DNA from: Methylotenera sp.
GTDB lineage: Bacteria; Pseudomonadota; Gammaproteobacteria; Burkholderiales; Methylophilaceae
DNA length: 64,000 nt
Assembly: GCF_030684185.1 (NCBI RefSeq)
Contig: NZ_JAUXOY010000014.1
Span: 404,001-468,000, forward strand
Direction: 5' to 3'
Position 1 is the first letter of the stretch. Each line of letters begins with the position of its first letter. The notes beneath the pieces are model-generated. The model worked only from the letters and a program-made list of their open reading frames with translations, was not told where the DNA came from and made no database searches. Both the position numbers and the translations under genes were made by a program. Shown piece by piece: positions 8,699 through 16,671 of this stretch.

Positions 8699-11600
8699 TT
8701 AAATGACGCTAATTTTATCAACCGCCTGCATCAGCCTATCAGTTTCAACCATCGCTTTGATGATTTTTTGATAGTGCAGAATATCCTCATAGCCTAATGT
8801 ACGACCTTTACGGTCTTTCAGCCATTTTTGTGCGGGCTGGTAGCCACCGATATAAAATTCCCATGCTAATTTAGGCACACCTTCAAAATATTGAGTTTCA
8901 TTGATATACACCTTACCATCTTCATAGCGAGGCTTATCTACCAGGTTGTTGCCATTTTCAGGGTAGCTGGTAATCAGTTGATTGATTGCAGCGCCTTCTA
9001 GCAAGTGCAATTGTCGCAATTCACCGCCTAATGCTACCAGTTGCCAGAATTGTGTTGCATCACTTGGGTATGGCACGCGTGGAAAATCAATTTTAAGAAA
9101 CTCTTTGTAGGTTTCACGGTAGCTTGGGCTGTGCAGTACGGCATAAATGTAATCTAGCAAATCAATGGGTGCGAAAGTCTTTAATTTCCCTTCTACAGAA
9201 GGGGTGGCACGAAGTGACGGGGTAGTTGTATTCTGTTTCACCAACTCAATCACACCTGACAAATTCTTTTTAACTTCAATATCTTGCACATGCAAAACAT
9301 TCAAACCAAGCGCTTTCAAATAAGCATCTCGTTTAGCGTCATAATCAGCTTTCTCATCATGCGAACTTCCATCAATCTCAATTACCAATGCATATTCATG
9401 GCAATAAAAATCAACAATATAATTACCAATGATGCGCTGCCTATCAAAATCTAAACTATTTAGTTGTTTGTTTTTTACTGCATTCCAGAATAAAACTTCA
9501 CTTAAATTTCCGGCTATTCGTAGTTCTCGCGCTTTATCTTTTAGGGCTGGGTTATAAGGTAGGTCGTTGAGTTTAATCTTTGTTGTAACTGCCCCATCAC
9601 TACTTACCACCCCTTCTAAAGGCACTACCCCGTCACTTCGTGCCACCCCTTCGTTCCGAAGGGGAATCAATTCAGCTGGTTTTAATTCCCCTTCCGTGGA
9701 AGGGGTGGATTTGCGAAGCAAAGACGGGGTAGTTGCTTGTTTTTCTGTAGTAAATGTTAACCCTAAACCTTGGGCAATGGCATCAACAATCTGCATATTT
9801 AGATTTGGTGTGCGGGTGGTTTCAGCTAATAAATCAGTGGCATCAGGGAAAACATAGAGTGGTGCTATTGATTCTGCACCTTGCATTCCTGGTCTCGACC
9901 AAGCTCTTCTATCTATAATTGTCTTTGAAATAAAGCATGGGGGTGCGTTTTCATCGAACCCACGTTTAAAAATAAAGCCTATATTCTCTTTGTCTAGTAA
10001 ATGTTGCATAACCTCATTTCGAGGTCTACCCATAACTCCATTACTTTTTCCAGTATAAATAGAATATACAAAATCGAATGGTCTAAAATTTATTTTAACT
10101 ATGCGAGGACTGTTTTTCTTTACATCCGAAATTGCTCTTTGCAGCTTCTCAAGCTTGCTAGCTTCAATTGTATATTTTTTTGATATATCGCTTTGCTCAA
10201 GCATTAATAAATCATTCAGTAAAGTACTGGCTTCACTCTTAGTAGTTTTAATTGCAAGCTCATCAAACTCTGTTGATAAGCCTGAGTTGTATAACGAAAA
10301 CAACTCATTTACTTTAAAGCCTTTTTCATACACCAATGCTGCATCAAAATCTTTCACAGTAAAAAAGTATTCAGGCGCTTTTACTTCTAATTCTTGCCAC
10401 GGAAAAGTAGCCATCGCCCCTTCATTTAACGCGCCATATTTAGTTTCACGCTTGCCATATAAGCTGTGGTGGAATACTTTAGCCAGTGGTTTAACTGGCA
10501 CCTCCTTTAAAGGCACTACCCCGTCACTGTGTGCCACCCCTTCGTTACGAAGGGGAATCAATTCAGCTGGTTTTAATTCCCCTTTGTTAGAAGGGGTGGA
10601 TGAGCGAAGCTTAGACGGGGTAGTGCTTTTAGAAGATGTCCCCGTTTTAACAAAGATGTTAATGCTCACTCCCTGCATGATGTCAAACACGTTTTCATCT
10701 TTGCTGCCATCAGGCGCAGTTTCTTGCTTTTTCGAATTGCCATGTAAGTCTAAGATGTAAATTTCATCAAAACTTTCCAGCAGGCTTTTACGCATTTGGC
10801 GGTGTATCAAGCCATCAATAAAGCTGTTATTGCTGATATACGCCAATATGCCTTCACCGTTTTTATCAACAAAGTGCTGCCCGAAGCGAATAAATTTAAT
10901 GTAATCGTCTGACAGTGGTTGAATGTTGCGCTCATTCAAGTCTTTTTTGTAATCCACCAGCAGGTTTTGTATCCAGTCACTTTTATTGCTGCTACTCACA
11001 GAATAAGGCGGGTTACCCATCACCACCATCACAGGCGCATCGCGCTTAATGTGATTTGCCTCATTAGCTTCTGTGCTTAGCCAGCTGGCAAACAAAGTAC
11101 CAGTATCAGCATCATGCTCTTCAAGGCTGTTAGTGAGGTAAATGCGTAAACGCTCTGATGTTGTTTTTAATTCCCCTTCTTTAGAAAGGGTGGCACGTAG
11201 TGACGGGGTAGTTGCGTAAGCACCTGTTTCAGTCAGCAGCATATCCAGTTTGAGATGCGCCATTGCATAGCTGGTCATCAGTAGCTCAAAGCCATTCAGG
11301 CGGGGTATCAAATGCTCCTTAACGTAGCCTGACCATGCACCCTGCATTTTTGCAAACTGGCTGTCGTAAATGTGGCGGATGGTTTGTGCCAAGAATGTTC
11401 CTGTGCCCGTTGCTGGGTCTAGTATCTGAACGCGGTGTAATTCATGCTCTCTTTTAACCAGCTTGCCTTTGCTGCCACCTTCAATCGCTTCTATGGTTAC
11501 TTTGGTTTTGCTGGTGTCAGCCAAGCCTTGTGGCAGCTTAAAGTGGGTTTTGAGTATGTCATCCACTGCCCGCACAATAAAGCTCACTACAGGTTCAGGC

Positions 11601-12589
11601 GTGTACCAAACACCGCGAGATTTACGCAGTTTTGGGTCGTACTCGGCTAAAAATGTTTCATAGAAGTGAATAATCGGGTCGTGCTGCCGTGTACTTTTGC
11701 CAAAGTTGTGCATCACGCTAGCAACATCAGTCGCTAGGAATATCAGCACCAGTTCATCTACGAGCCAAGTCAGGCGGTTATCTAACTCATAGCCTGCAAT
11801 GTACTGGAACAGCTTGCGCAAAAATGGATTGCTTTGCGGTATGAGGGTTGCGGCTTCCTGTCGTGAGAATGTTTTTAGCGTAGGGTCGTGATAACGTGCT
11901 GCAAACAAGCCATAAGCGATGGTTTGCGCGTAAATGTCAGCGAAGCTGGTGTTATTGATGTCGTGAATTAAAATGCTTTTAAATGCCGCCATTTGCCCTT
12001 GCAGGTCGGTGGTGTTTTGCGCTTGCTCTTTTTGGCTTTTATCATCTTCATCTAAAGCGGATTTAATCACCTGTGCCATGAGTTTGGCTTTAGCCGCCAT
12101 CATTTGCGCCAGTGTGGTGGGCGATTTAATCGTTTGGGTAATGGTCGATGCAAAGTTTTCAATGAGTGCAGTAAAGCGGTCAAAGCTATCAGGCTTGGCG
12201 TAGATTTTGCCGCCGTCTTTACCAGCGCCAATAGTGGCGATTGAAACACTCTCCACTAGCACACCATTTTTATAGAAATGAAACTCCAAATAGTCGGTAA
12301 TAATCAGATTATTCAGCGCGGCTTTATAACGGTCAAACTGCTCTTTGTGTGCTTTATCACCCAGCTTAACGCCCACGTCTTTGGCTTCAATATAGCCGAT
12401 AGGGATGTCTTTACAGGTTAGGATGTAATCAGGTGCGCCACACTCAATGCGCTTGGGTTCGTTGGTAACTGCCACATCTTTTAGCAAGCTGGTAAGTAGT
12501 TGCTGCAAGTCACCACGATAGCTATGTTCGGTGCTGTTTCCCGCATTAAATAGAGAGCTTACATTGTCAATGTATTGTTGAATGTTCAT
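8699..12589 (-). CDS. Restriction-modification enzyme (IIG/ISP-like) with repeat and DUF559 insertions
   Basis: Single-chain restriction and N6-adenine methyltransferase enzyme. A PD-(D/E)xK-type nuclease motif is visible near the N-terminus (P53-D54 ... E68-A69-K70). The SAM-binding motif ILDPATGTGTFL is at about residue 388 and the catalytic NPPY at 526-529. A C-terminal region (FAPIDLLDYIYAVLHSP..., FLKIDFPRVPYP) resembles the type ISP specificity domain. No helicase domain is present, so it is closer to type IIG than to full ISP enzymes. Three in-frame insertions interrupt the family sequence: residues ~460-474 (half repeat), ~656-692 (full repeat) and ~953-1136 (repeats plus a DUF559 nuclease). 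ATG 12589 starts MNIQQYIDNVSS; a GTG at 12676 would start inside a tRNA terminator. The gene stands alone beside tRNA-Met. Whether it is active is unknown. Confidence 0.85.
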   Translation of the reverse strand: MNIQQYIDNVSSLFNAGNSTEHSYRGDLQQLLTSLLKDVAVTNEPKRIECGAPDYILTCKDIPIGYIEAKDVGVKLGDKAHKEQFDRYKAALNNLIITDYLEFHFYKNGVLVESVSIATIGAGKDGGKIYAKPDSFDRFTALIENFASTITQTIKSPTTLAQMMAAKAKLMAQVIKSALDEDDKSQKEQAQNTTDLQGQMAAFKSILIHDINNTSFADIYAQTIAYGLFAARYHDPTLKTFSRQEAATLIPQSNPFLRKLFQYIAGYELDNRLTWLVDELVLIFLATDVASVMHNFGKSTRQHDPIIHFYETFLAEYDPKLRKSRGVWYTPEPVVSFIVRAVDDILKTHFKLPQGLADTSKTKVTIEAIEGGSKGKLVKREHELHRVQILDPATGTGTFLAQTIRHIYDSQFAKMQGAWSGYVKEHLIPRLNGFELLMTSYAMAHLKLDMLLTETGAYATTPSLRATLSKEGELKTTSERLRIYLTNSLEEHDADTGTLFASWLSTEANEANHIKRDAPVMVVMGNPPYSVSSSNKSDWIQNLLVDYKKDLNERNIQPLSDDYIKFIRFGQHFVDKNGEGILAYISNNSFIDGLIHRQMRKSLLESFDEIYILDLHGNSKKQETAPDGSKDENVFDIMQGVSINIFVKTGTSSKSTTPSKLRSSTPSNKGELKPAELIPLRNEGVAHSDGVVPLKEVPVKPLAKVFHHSLYGKRETKYGALNEGAMATFPWQELEVKAPEYFFTVKDFDAALVYEKGFKVNELFSLYNSGLSTEFDELAIKTTKSEASTLLNDLLMLEQSDISKKYTIEASKLEKLQRAISDVKKNSPRIVKINFRPFDFVYSIYTGKSNGVMGRPRNEVMQHLLDKENIGFIFKRGFDENAPPCFISKTIIDRRAWSRPGMQGAESIAPLYVFPDATDLLAETTRTPNLNMQIVDAIAQGLGLTFTTEKQATTPSLLRKSTPSTEGELKPAELIPLRNEGVARSDGVVPLEGVVSSDGAVTTKIKLNDLPYNPALKDKARELRIAGNLSEVLFWNAVKNKQLNSLDFDRQRIIGNYIVDFYCHEYALVIEIDGSSHDEKADYDAKRDAYLKALGLNVLHVQDIEVKKNLSGVIELVKQNTTTPSLRATPSVEGKLKTFAPIDLLDYIYAVLHSPSYRETYKEFLKIDFPRVPYPSDATQFWQLVALGGELRQLHLLEGAAINQLITSYPENGNNLVDKPRYEDGKVYINETQYFEGVPKLAWEFYIGGYQPAQKWLKDRKGRTLGYEDILHYQKIIKAMVETDRLMQAVDKISVI
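9183..9226. repeat. Half palindromic element A
   Basis: A 44-bp unit running from AATTTCCCTTC through GAAGGGGTGGC to GACGGGGTAGT, with an internal hairpin formed by CCCTTC and GAAGGG. It matches the right half of the full elements at 9624 and 10515 and the half at 11169. On the coding strand it reads TTPSLRATPSVEGKLK. It closes the DUF559 insertion on its C-terminal side. Confidence 0.85.
9588..9622. repeat. Degenerate half element next to element B
   Basis: Begins ACTGCCCCATCAC and continues into CACCCCTTCTAAAGG, a decayed copy of the left half of the full element that starts two bases later. It lies between the DUF559 domain and element B and reads GVVSSDGAVTT on the coding strand. Confidence 0.6.
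9624..9733. repeat. Full palindromic element B (110 bp)
   Basis: Two inverted halves joined by a short AT-rich centre around AGCTGG. The outer ends are ACTACCCCGTC and GACGGGGTAGT, and each half contains its own CCCCTTC/GAAGGGG hairpin. It has the same length and layout as element C at 10515-10624. On the coding strand it reads TTPSLLRKSTPS-TEGELKPAELIPLRNEG-VARSDGVV. Confidence 0.88.
10515..10624. repeat. Full palindromic element C (110 bp)
   Basis: Same structure and length as element B, with scattered substitutions. It is inserted between INIFVKTG and LAKVFHHSLYGKRE of the restriction-modification enzyme and reads TTPSKLRSSTPS-NKGELKPAELIPLRNEG-VAHSDGVV. Both B and C are preceded on the plus strand by a short TAAAGGC sequence, suggesting a further remnant unit. 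Confidence 0.88.
11169..11212. repeat. Half palindromic element D
   Basis: A 44-bp single half (AATTCCCCTTC ... GGGTGGCACG ... GACGGGGTAGT) in the same orientation as half A. It sits between LLTETGAYA and TSERLRIYLTNSLEE in the methyltransferase part and reads TTPSLRATLSKEGELKT. Confidence 0.85.
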
Positions 12590-12665
12590 AGAATTTTTAT
12601 CAGGTGCGCTTATTATTTTTTGGAGTTTAGCTAAGATTTTTATCGAGTTTACCTGATTTAGACGA

Positions 12666-12697
12666 AAAAAAGCCACTTCCGTAGAAGTGGCTTTTTA
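12666..12697. terminator. Hairpin terminator after tRNA-Met
   Basis: AAAAAGCCACTTC, a CGTA loop and GAAGTGGCTTTTT form a 13-bp stem with T-runs on both strands. It starts a few bases beyond the 3' end of the leftward tRNA-Met gene, so it is the natural end of that transcript and insulates the restriction-modification gene from it. Confidence 0.88.
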
Positions 12698-12699
12698 AG

Positions 12700-12776
12700 T
12701 GGTGGTGAAAGAGGGACTTGAACCCTCGACCCCAGGATTATGAATCCTGTGCTCTAACCAGCTGAGCTACATCACC
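12700..12776 (-). tRNA. tRNA-Met (CAT), elongator type
   Basis: Minus-strand cloverleaf of 77 nt that includes an encoded 3' CCA. The 5' end is GGTGATGTAGCTCAGC, the anticodon stem-loop is CAGGATTCATAATCCTG with anticodon CAT, and the T-arm is GAGGGTTCAAGTCCCTC. The first acceptor pair G1-C72 and the TAGCTCAG D-arm point to the elongator rather than the initiator. An Ile-lysidine type is less likely but cannot be excluded by eye. Confidence 0.92.
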
Positions 12777-12894
12777 TTATAAACTGGTTTACTGAAACCT
12801 TTAATTCCTGAAATTTCAGCAAGGGCGCAATTTTAGTGTTTTAGGCGCCGATTGTCAAAATTAGTTTGCGTTTTATAGACTATATTTTATAAGC

Positions 12895-13980
12895 CTACAC
12901 ATTGAACCTAAAATGCATCACATCGCCATCTTGCACAATGTATTCTTTGCCTTCCAGGCGCATTTTCCCTGCTTCTTTGCTGCCTTGCTCGCCTTTGTTT
13001 TTAACGTATTCATCGTATTGAATCACTTCTGCGCGAATAAAGCCGCGTTCAAAGTCTGTGTGAATTACGCCTGCGGCTTGCGGTGCGGTGGCGCCTTTTT
13101 TCACTGTCCAGGCACGTACTTCTTGCACGCCAGCGGTGAAGTAGGTTTGCAAGCCAAGTAAATCATAAGCGGCGCGAATGACGCGGTTTAAGCCTGGTTC
13201 ATCTTGGCCTAGTTCTGCTAAAAATAAGGCTTTGTCTTCGTCTTCAAGTTCGGAGATTTCAGATTCAATTTTTGCGCAAATGCATACTACGGGTGCATTT
13301 TCGGCTTTGCCAAGGGCTATAACTTTGTCTAACAGCGGGTTATTTTCAAAGCCAGTTTCATCTACGTTGGCTAAATACATCACTGGTTTTACGGTAATGA
13401 GGCATAGCGGTTTGATGAGTTGCAGCTCATCAGAATCTAAGCCTAGTGTGCGCACAGCTTTAGCTTCGTTTAAACAGGGTAAAACTTTGTCTAACACTGC
13501 CATAAGCGCAATAGCGTCTTTATCGCCACTTTTTGCTTTTTTTCCTTCGCGCTGCATGGTTTTTTCTACTGTTTCCATGTCGGCGAGTGCGAGTTCGGTG
13601 TTAATGACTTCAATATCAGACAGCGGGTCAATTTTGTTTGAAACATGAATCACATTGCTGTCTTCAAAGCAGCGCACTACATGGGCAATAGCGTCTGTTT
13701 CGCGGATGTTGGCTAAAAATTTATTGCCTAATCCTTCACCTTTTGAAGCGCCAGCCACTAAGCCGGCAATGTCGACCATTTCAACAATGGCGGGTTGTAC
13801 TTTTTGCGGTTTTACAATGTCTATCAACGCTTGTATGCGTGCGTCTGGCACTTCTACGATGCCTACGTTAGGCTCAATGGTGCAGAATGGATAGTTTTCA
13901 GCTGCAATACCTGCTTTGGTAATGGCATTGAATAGGGTGGATTTTCCAACGTTTGGTAGACCAACAATTCCGCATTTCAT
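12895..13980 (-). CDS. ychF: Redox-regulated ATPase/GTPase YchF
   Basis: Universally conserved Obg-family P-loop ATPase that associates with ribosomes. The G1 motif [12 protein letters not shown] lies at residues 6-17, the G3 motif [20 protein letters not shown] follows, and the non-canonical G4 (LANVDE in place of NKxD) explains the ATP preference of the family. A coiled-coil insertion ([18 protein letters not shown]) and the C-terminal TGS-like domain ([21 protein letters not shown] ... [16 protein letters not shown]) are complete. ATG 13980 starts [12 protein letters not shown], the standard YchF N-terminus; an in-frame TTG at 13992 is unlikely. It lies downstream of pth, as in many proteobacteria. 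Confidence 0.96.
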   Translation of the reverse strand: MKCGIVGLPNVGKSTLFNAITKAGIAAENYPFCTIEPNVGIVEVPDARIQALIDIVKPQKVQPAIVEMVDIAGLVAGASKGEGLGNKFLANIRETDAIAHVVRCFEDSNVIHVSNKIDPLSDIEVINTELALADMETVEKTMQREGKKAKSGDKDAIALMAVLDKVLPCLNEAKAVRTLGLDSDELQLIKPLCLITVKPVMYLANVDETGFENNPLLDKVIALGKAENAPVVCICAKIESEISELEDEDKALFLAELGQDEPGLNRVIRAAYDLLGLQTYFTAGVQEVRAWTVKKGATAPQAAGVIHTDFERGFIRAEVIQYDEYVKNKGEQGSKEAGKMRLEGKEYIVQDGDVMHFRFNV

Positions 13981-13984
13981 CTTA

Positions 13985-14111
13985 AATTCCAATCATATTT
14001 CACGCAATCTCTGCGTTGTTTTCATTTTTCGGCAACTTCACCGTACTGTTTGAACTGTCTCGTCACCTCAAACCTCAACGCCTTGACCTTGCGTGAAATC
14101 TGAATGGAGTT
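13985..14111. repeat. Intergenic inverted-repeat element, 127 bp
   Basis: Terminal arms of 23 bp (13985-14007 and 14089-14111, both ending in TTTCACGCAA/TTGCGTGAAA) match at 20 of 23 positions in inverted orientation. They enclose 81 bases with a CCGTACTGTTTGAACTGTCT core. The element fills most of the ychF-pth gap and its left arm reaches into the ychF leader. Its core resembles that of the element at 63102-63219. Confidence 0.7.
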
Positions 14112-14128
14112 ACAGTGGATAACTTACA

Positions 14129-14704
14129 TTATTTTCTAGTATGCAATTTTAACATTGCATTTTCAAAGTCACCGCTTAATAGCTGCGGCAGTATTTGCAT
14201 GCTTTCATCAACACATTGATTGATGGCTGTTTGTTCATCTTTTGTGGGGGCTTTTAGTACAAAGTTAACCACTTCATTGCGGTCACCCGGGTGACCGATG
14301 CCTAATCGTAACCGCCAAAAATCTTGAGTGCCAAGCGCGGCGGATATATCTTTTAGGCCATTATGTCCGCCGTTTCCGCCACCTTTTTTGAGTTTAGCCG
14401 TACTCGGCTGTAAATCCAGCTCATCATGAATGACTAAAATCTGTGCGGGCAAAATTTTGTAATAATTAGCCAATGCAGCAACCGCTTTGCCGCTGGCATT
14501 CATAAAGGTTGTAGGCTTGAGTAACCAGGTGTCGGTTGCAACGTTTAATTTTCCGGCAATGCCAAAAAACTTAGCGTCTAACGATAGCTTACTATTGGTT
14601 TGTACAGCGAGCTGATCTACCCACCAAAATCCTGCATTGTGGCGTGTGGCGGCGTATTTATCGCCAGGGTTGCCTAAACCTACAAAAAGTTTAATTCCAC
14701 TCAT
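14129..14704 (-). CDS. pth: Peptidyl-tRNA hydrolase
   Basis: Cleaves peptidyl-tRNA released from stalled ribosomes. The conserved N-terminus [23 protein letters not shown] contains the catalytic His of RHNAG. Asp in VIHDELDL and the [13 protein letters not shown] segment complete the active site, and [10 protein letters not shown] is present. The ~191 aa length is normal. ATG 14704 starts [14 protein letters not shown]; an in-frame upstream start at 14734 would add ten unconserved residues lying in the rplY terminator. It follows rplY and precedes ychF, the classical prs-rplY-pth-ychF order. Confidence 0.96.
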   Translation of the reverse strand: MSGIKLFVGLGNPGDKYAATRHNAGFWWVDQLAVQTNSKLSLDAKFFGIAGKLNVATDTWLLKPTTFMNASGKAVAALANYYKILPAQILVIHDELDLQPSTAKLKKGGGNGGHNGLKDISAALGTQDFWRLRLGIGHPGDRNEVVNFVLKAPTKDEQTAINQCVDESMQILPQLLSGDFENAMLKLHTRK

Positions 14705-14721
14705 AGTTGCGTAGTACCAAT

Positions 14722-14752
14722 AAAAAACGCGCACTTCATATTAAAGTGCGCG
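14722..14752 (-). terminator. Intrinsic terminator between rplY and pth
   Basis: On the minus strand CGCGCACTT pairs with AAGTGCGCG over a 7-base loop, followed at once by six T residues. It lies 20 bases after the rplY stop and 18 bases before the pth start, so pth expression presumably depends on read-through or on its own promoter. Confidence 0.85.
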
Positions 14753-14772
14753 CTGTTTAGCATGCTTAAAAC

Positions 14773-15387
14773 TTAAGCTTCTGGAGTTTCAGAAGCATCT
14801 GCGGCAGCTGAAACACCACCGCGTGTTTTAGCGATAGAGGCTACTGCAGAATCATCACCGTGAGCCAATTGTACAAATTCAACACCTTTTGGTAGTTTGA
14901 TTTCTGACAAGTGGACTGAGTGGCCAATTTCAAGTTTGGCTACATCTACTTCAATGAACTCTGGCAAATCTTTAGCCAGGCAGCTTACGTCTGCTTCAGT
15001 CAGGATGTGCGCCACAATACCGCCACCAAGTTTTACACCTGGAGCAATTTCAGCATTGATAAAGTGGAACGGCACTTTAACGTGGATTTTTTCAGTAGCA
15101 CTTACACGTTGAAAATCAATGTGTTGAATGGTGTTGCGTACTGGATGCATTTGAAAGTCACGTAGCAATACGCTTTCTTTTTTACCATCTAGATTGAGGT
15201 TAAGCACTGAAGCGTGGAAGGCTTCATGGCGAAATTCTAAGAATAACTCTTTAGCGTTAATTTCAAGTGTTACGGCTTCTTTACCACCACCATACACTAC
15301 ACCTGGAACGGTGCCTGCGCGACGAAGACGGCGGCTCGCACCCGTACCTTTTACATCACGCTTTACTGCATTAATTTCGATAGACAT
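14773..15387 (-). CDS. rplY: Ribosomal protein bL25 (Ctc form)
   Basis: Binds 5S rRNA in the large subunit. The 204 aa length marks the long form with the C-terminal beta-domain (general stress protein Ctc type) and not the short 94-aa enterobacterial L25. The N-terminal 5S-binding part includes RDVKGTGASRRLRRAGTVPGVVYGG and the LRDFQMHPVRNTIQHIDFQRV motif. The C-terminal part contains PEFIEVDVAKLEIGHSVHLSEIKLP and ends in an A/E-rich tail. The ribosome site AGGAGT precedes the ATG. It follows prs with a gap that holds a small hairpin. Confidence 0.95.
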   Translation of the reverse strand: MSIEINAVKRDVKGTGASRRLRRAGTVPGVVYGGGKEAVTLEINAKELFLEFRHEAFHASVLNLNLDGKKESVLLRDFQMHPVRNTIQHIDFQRVSATEKIHVKVPFHFINAEIAPGVKLGGGIVAHILTEADVSCLAKDLPEFIEVDVAKLEIGHSVHLSEIKLPKGVEFVQLAHGDDSAVASIAKTRGGVSAAADASETPEA

Positions 15388-15453
15388 TTTACTACTCCTA
15401 AATTTAAAACTTAAATTTACTACATGGCTTTTGAGGGCCTTACTTCACAAAGA

Positions 15454-15477
15454 CTGCATACCGCGACCAGTATGCAG
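15454..15477. other. Hairpin in the prs-rplY gap
   Basis: CTGCATAC and GTATGCAG pair perfectly over an 8-base loop, 66 bases ahead of the rplY start. It has no T-run, so it is more likely an RNA-processing or leader structure than a terminator. The role is unknown. Confidence 0.55.
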
Positions 15478-15496
15478 GGTTAAAACTTATAAATGA

Positions 15497-16450
15497 CTAA
15501 TCCATGAATAGTGAAGAAACAGAGTCTTCACGGCTAATTCTGCGTATGGTTTCTGCCAATAATGTGGCAGCACTTAATTGGCGAATTTTTTTACAGTTGG
15601 CTGATGCAGTATCAAGCGCAATAGTGTTGGTAACTACTAATTCATCTAATTCAGAATTCATAATACGCTCTGCCGCGCCACCAGACAATACTGGGTGTGT
15701 AGCATAGGCAATGACTTTTTTGGCACCGTGTTTCTTTAATGCAGCCGCCGCTTCGCATAGTGTATTTGCGGTATCGACCATGTCATCCATAATTACACAG
15801 GTACGGCCGGCGACGTCACCAATAATATTCATTACTTTGGCGACGTTTGGTTTTGGGCGACGTTTGTCGATAATGGCTAAATCAGCGTTTAATTGTTTTG
15901 CAGCTGCGCGAGCACGCACAACACCGCCAACATCAGGTGAAACAACCATTAAATTATCATGATTTTGCTTTAACAAATCAGCCAGCAAAATCGGTGTTGC
16001 GTAAATATTATCTACAGGAATATCAAAGAAACCTTGAATTTGGTCTGAGTGCAAATCCATCGTCAGCAAGCGATTAACGCCAACGCCTGTAAGCATGTTC
16101 GCTACTACTTTAGCGGTAATGGCAACACGCGCGGAGCGTGGACGGCGATCTTGTCTGGAATAACCAAAGTAGGGGATTGCGGCAGTAATACGGCCTGCAG
16201 AAGAGCGGCGAAGCGCATCAACCATGACCATGACTTCCATCAAGCTGTCATTAGTCGGATGGCTGGTGGATTGCAAAACGAATACATCGCGACCACGTAC
16301 ATTTTCTAGCAACTCAACTGTTGTTTCACCATCGCTAAACGTGCCAACATGCGCGCGGCCTAGTTCAATACCTAGGTGCGTAGCTACTTCTTGTGCAAGC
16401 ACCGGGTTGGCCGTGCCAGTAAAGACCATCAAGTTGCTGTTAGACGCCAT
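15497..16450 (-). CDS. prs: Ribose-phosphate pyrophosphokinase
   Basis: Makes PRPP from ribose 5-phosphate and ATP, feeding purine, pyrimidine, histidine and tryptophan synthesis. The 317-aa sequence shows the class I motifs: [20 protein letters not shown], the ATP-binding region [14 protein letters not shown], the Mg site [13 protein letters not shown], the flexible [11 protein letters not shown] loop and the PRPP-binding [17 protein letters not shown] 16450 gives [12 protein letters not shown], the normal N-terminus. It lies between tRNA-Gln and rplY, as in most betaproteobacteria. Confidence 0.97.
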   Translation of the reverse strand: MASNSNLMVFTGTANPVLAQEVATHLGIELGRAHVGTFSDGETTVELLENVRGRDVFVLQSTSHPTNDSLMEVMVMVDALRRSSAGRITAAIPYFGYSRQDRRPRSARVAITAKVVANMLTGVGVNRLLTMDLHSDQIQGFFDIPVDNIYATPILLADLLKQNHDNLMVVSPDVGGVVRARAAAKQLNADLAIIDKRRPKPNVAKVMNIIGDVAGRTCVIMDDMVDTANTLCEAAAALKKHGAKKVIAYATHPVLSGGAAERIMNSELDELVVTNTIALDTASANCKKIRQLSAATLLAETIRRISREDSVSSLFMD

Positions 16451-16671
16451 CTAATTTCCTATCGTGTTGGGTATTCACTTACGCCAGCGATAAACTAAAA
16501 ACTTACAAAAATAAAACTTATCAATCTAAACATGCAAAGTAAACATGCAAAAAATAAAAGCGCGTAAATCATATAATCTACACGCTTGCTATTTCAATTT
16601 ATGCAGGCTGTTTGCCTGCACTTTAAATTCATACAGAATTCACACAGACTTTTCATCTGCATGCTAAATTT

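Larger units (their letters stand above)
9183..9733 (-). mobile_element. DUF559 endonuclease module flanked by inverted palindromic repeats
   Basis: Within the restriction-modification frame, residues ~1002-1121 form a complete DUF559 domain (Vsr/PD-(D/E)xK-like). It begins NDLPYNPALKDKARELR, then FDRQRIIGNYIVDFYCH and the catalytic-looking IEIDGSSHDEK (E1071, D1073). Half element A (9183-9226) lies on one side, and a half copy (9588-9622) plus full element B (9624-9733) lie on the other. The two repeats nearest the domain are inverted relative to each other. The module splits GLTFTTEKQ from TFAPIDLLDYIY, which I expect to be nearly adjacent in relatives without the insertion. It keeps the frame open on both sides. 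Mobility is inferred from this architecture and not demonstrated. Confidence 0.7.

Noticed and set aside
9183-9733. Intein
   Set aside because: No Hint-domain splicing motifs (N-terminal Cys/Ser block A, block B TxxH, C-terminal HN) were seen around the DUF559 domain.
9567-10760. Plus-strand open frames antisense to the restriction-modification gene, with TTPSLRATPSFRRGINSAG-like peptides
   Set aside because: They exist only because the palindromic repeats are open on both strands. They have no ribosome site or family similarity and lie inside a clear minus-strand gene.
9183-11212. CRISPR array
   Set aside because: The repeat copies are irregularly spaced (hundreds of bases apart), palindromic and protein-coding. 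There are no unique spacers of constant length and no cas genes.
12590-12676. GTG start for the restriction-modification gene at 12676
   Set aside because: That codon lies inside the stem of the tRNA-Met terminator. The conserved sequence begins at the ATG at 12589.
16603-16620. GCAGGC/GCCTGC hairpin near tRNA-Gln as a terminator
   Set aside because: There is no T-run on either side. It may be chance or part of tRNA transcript processing.
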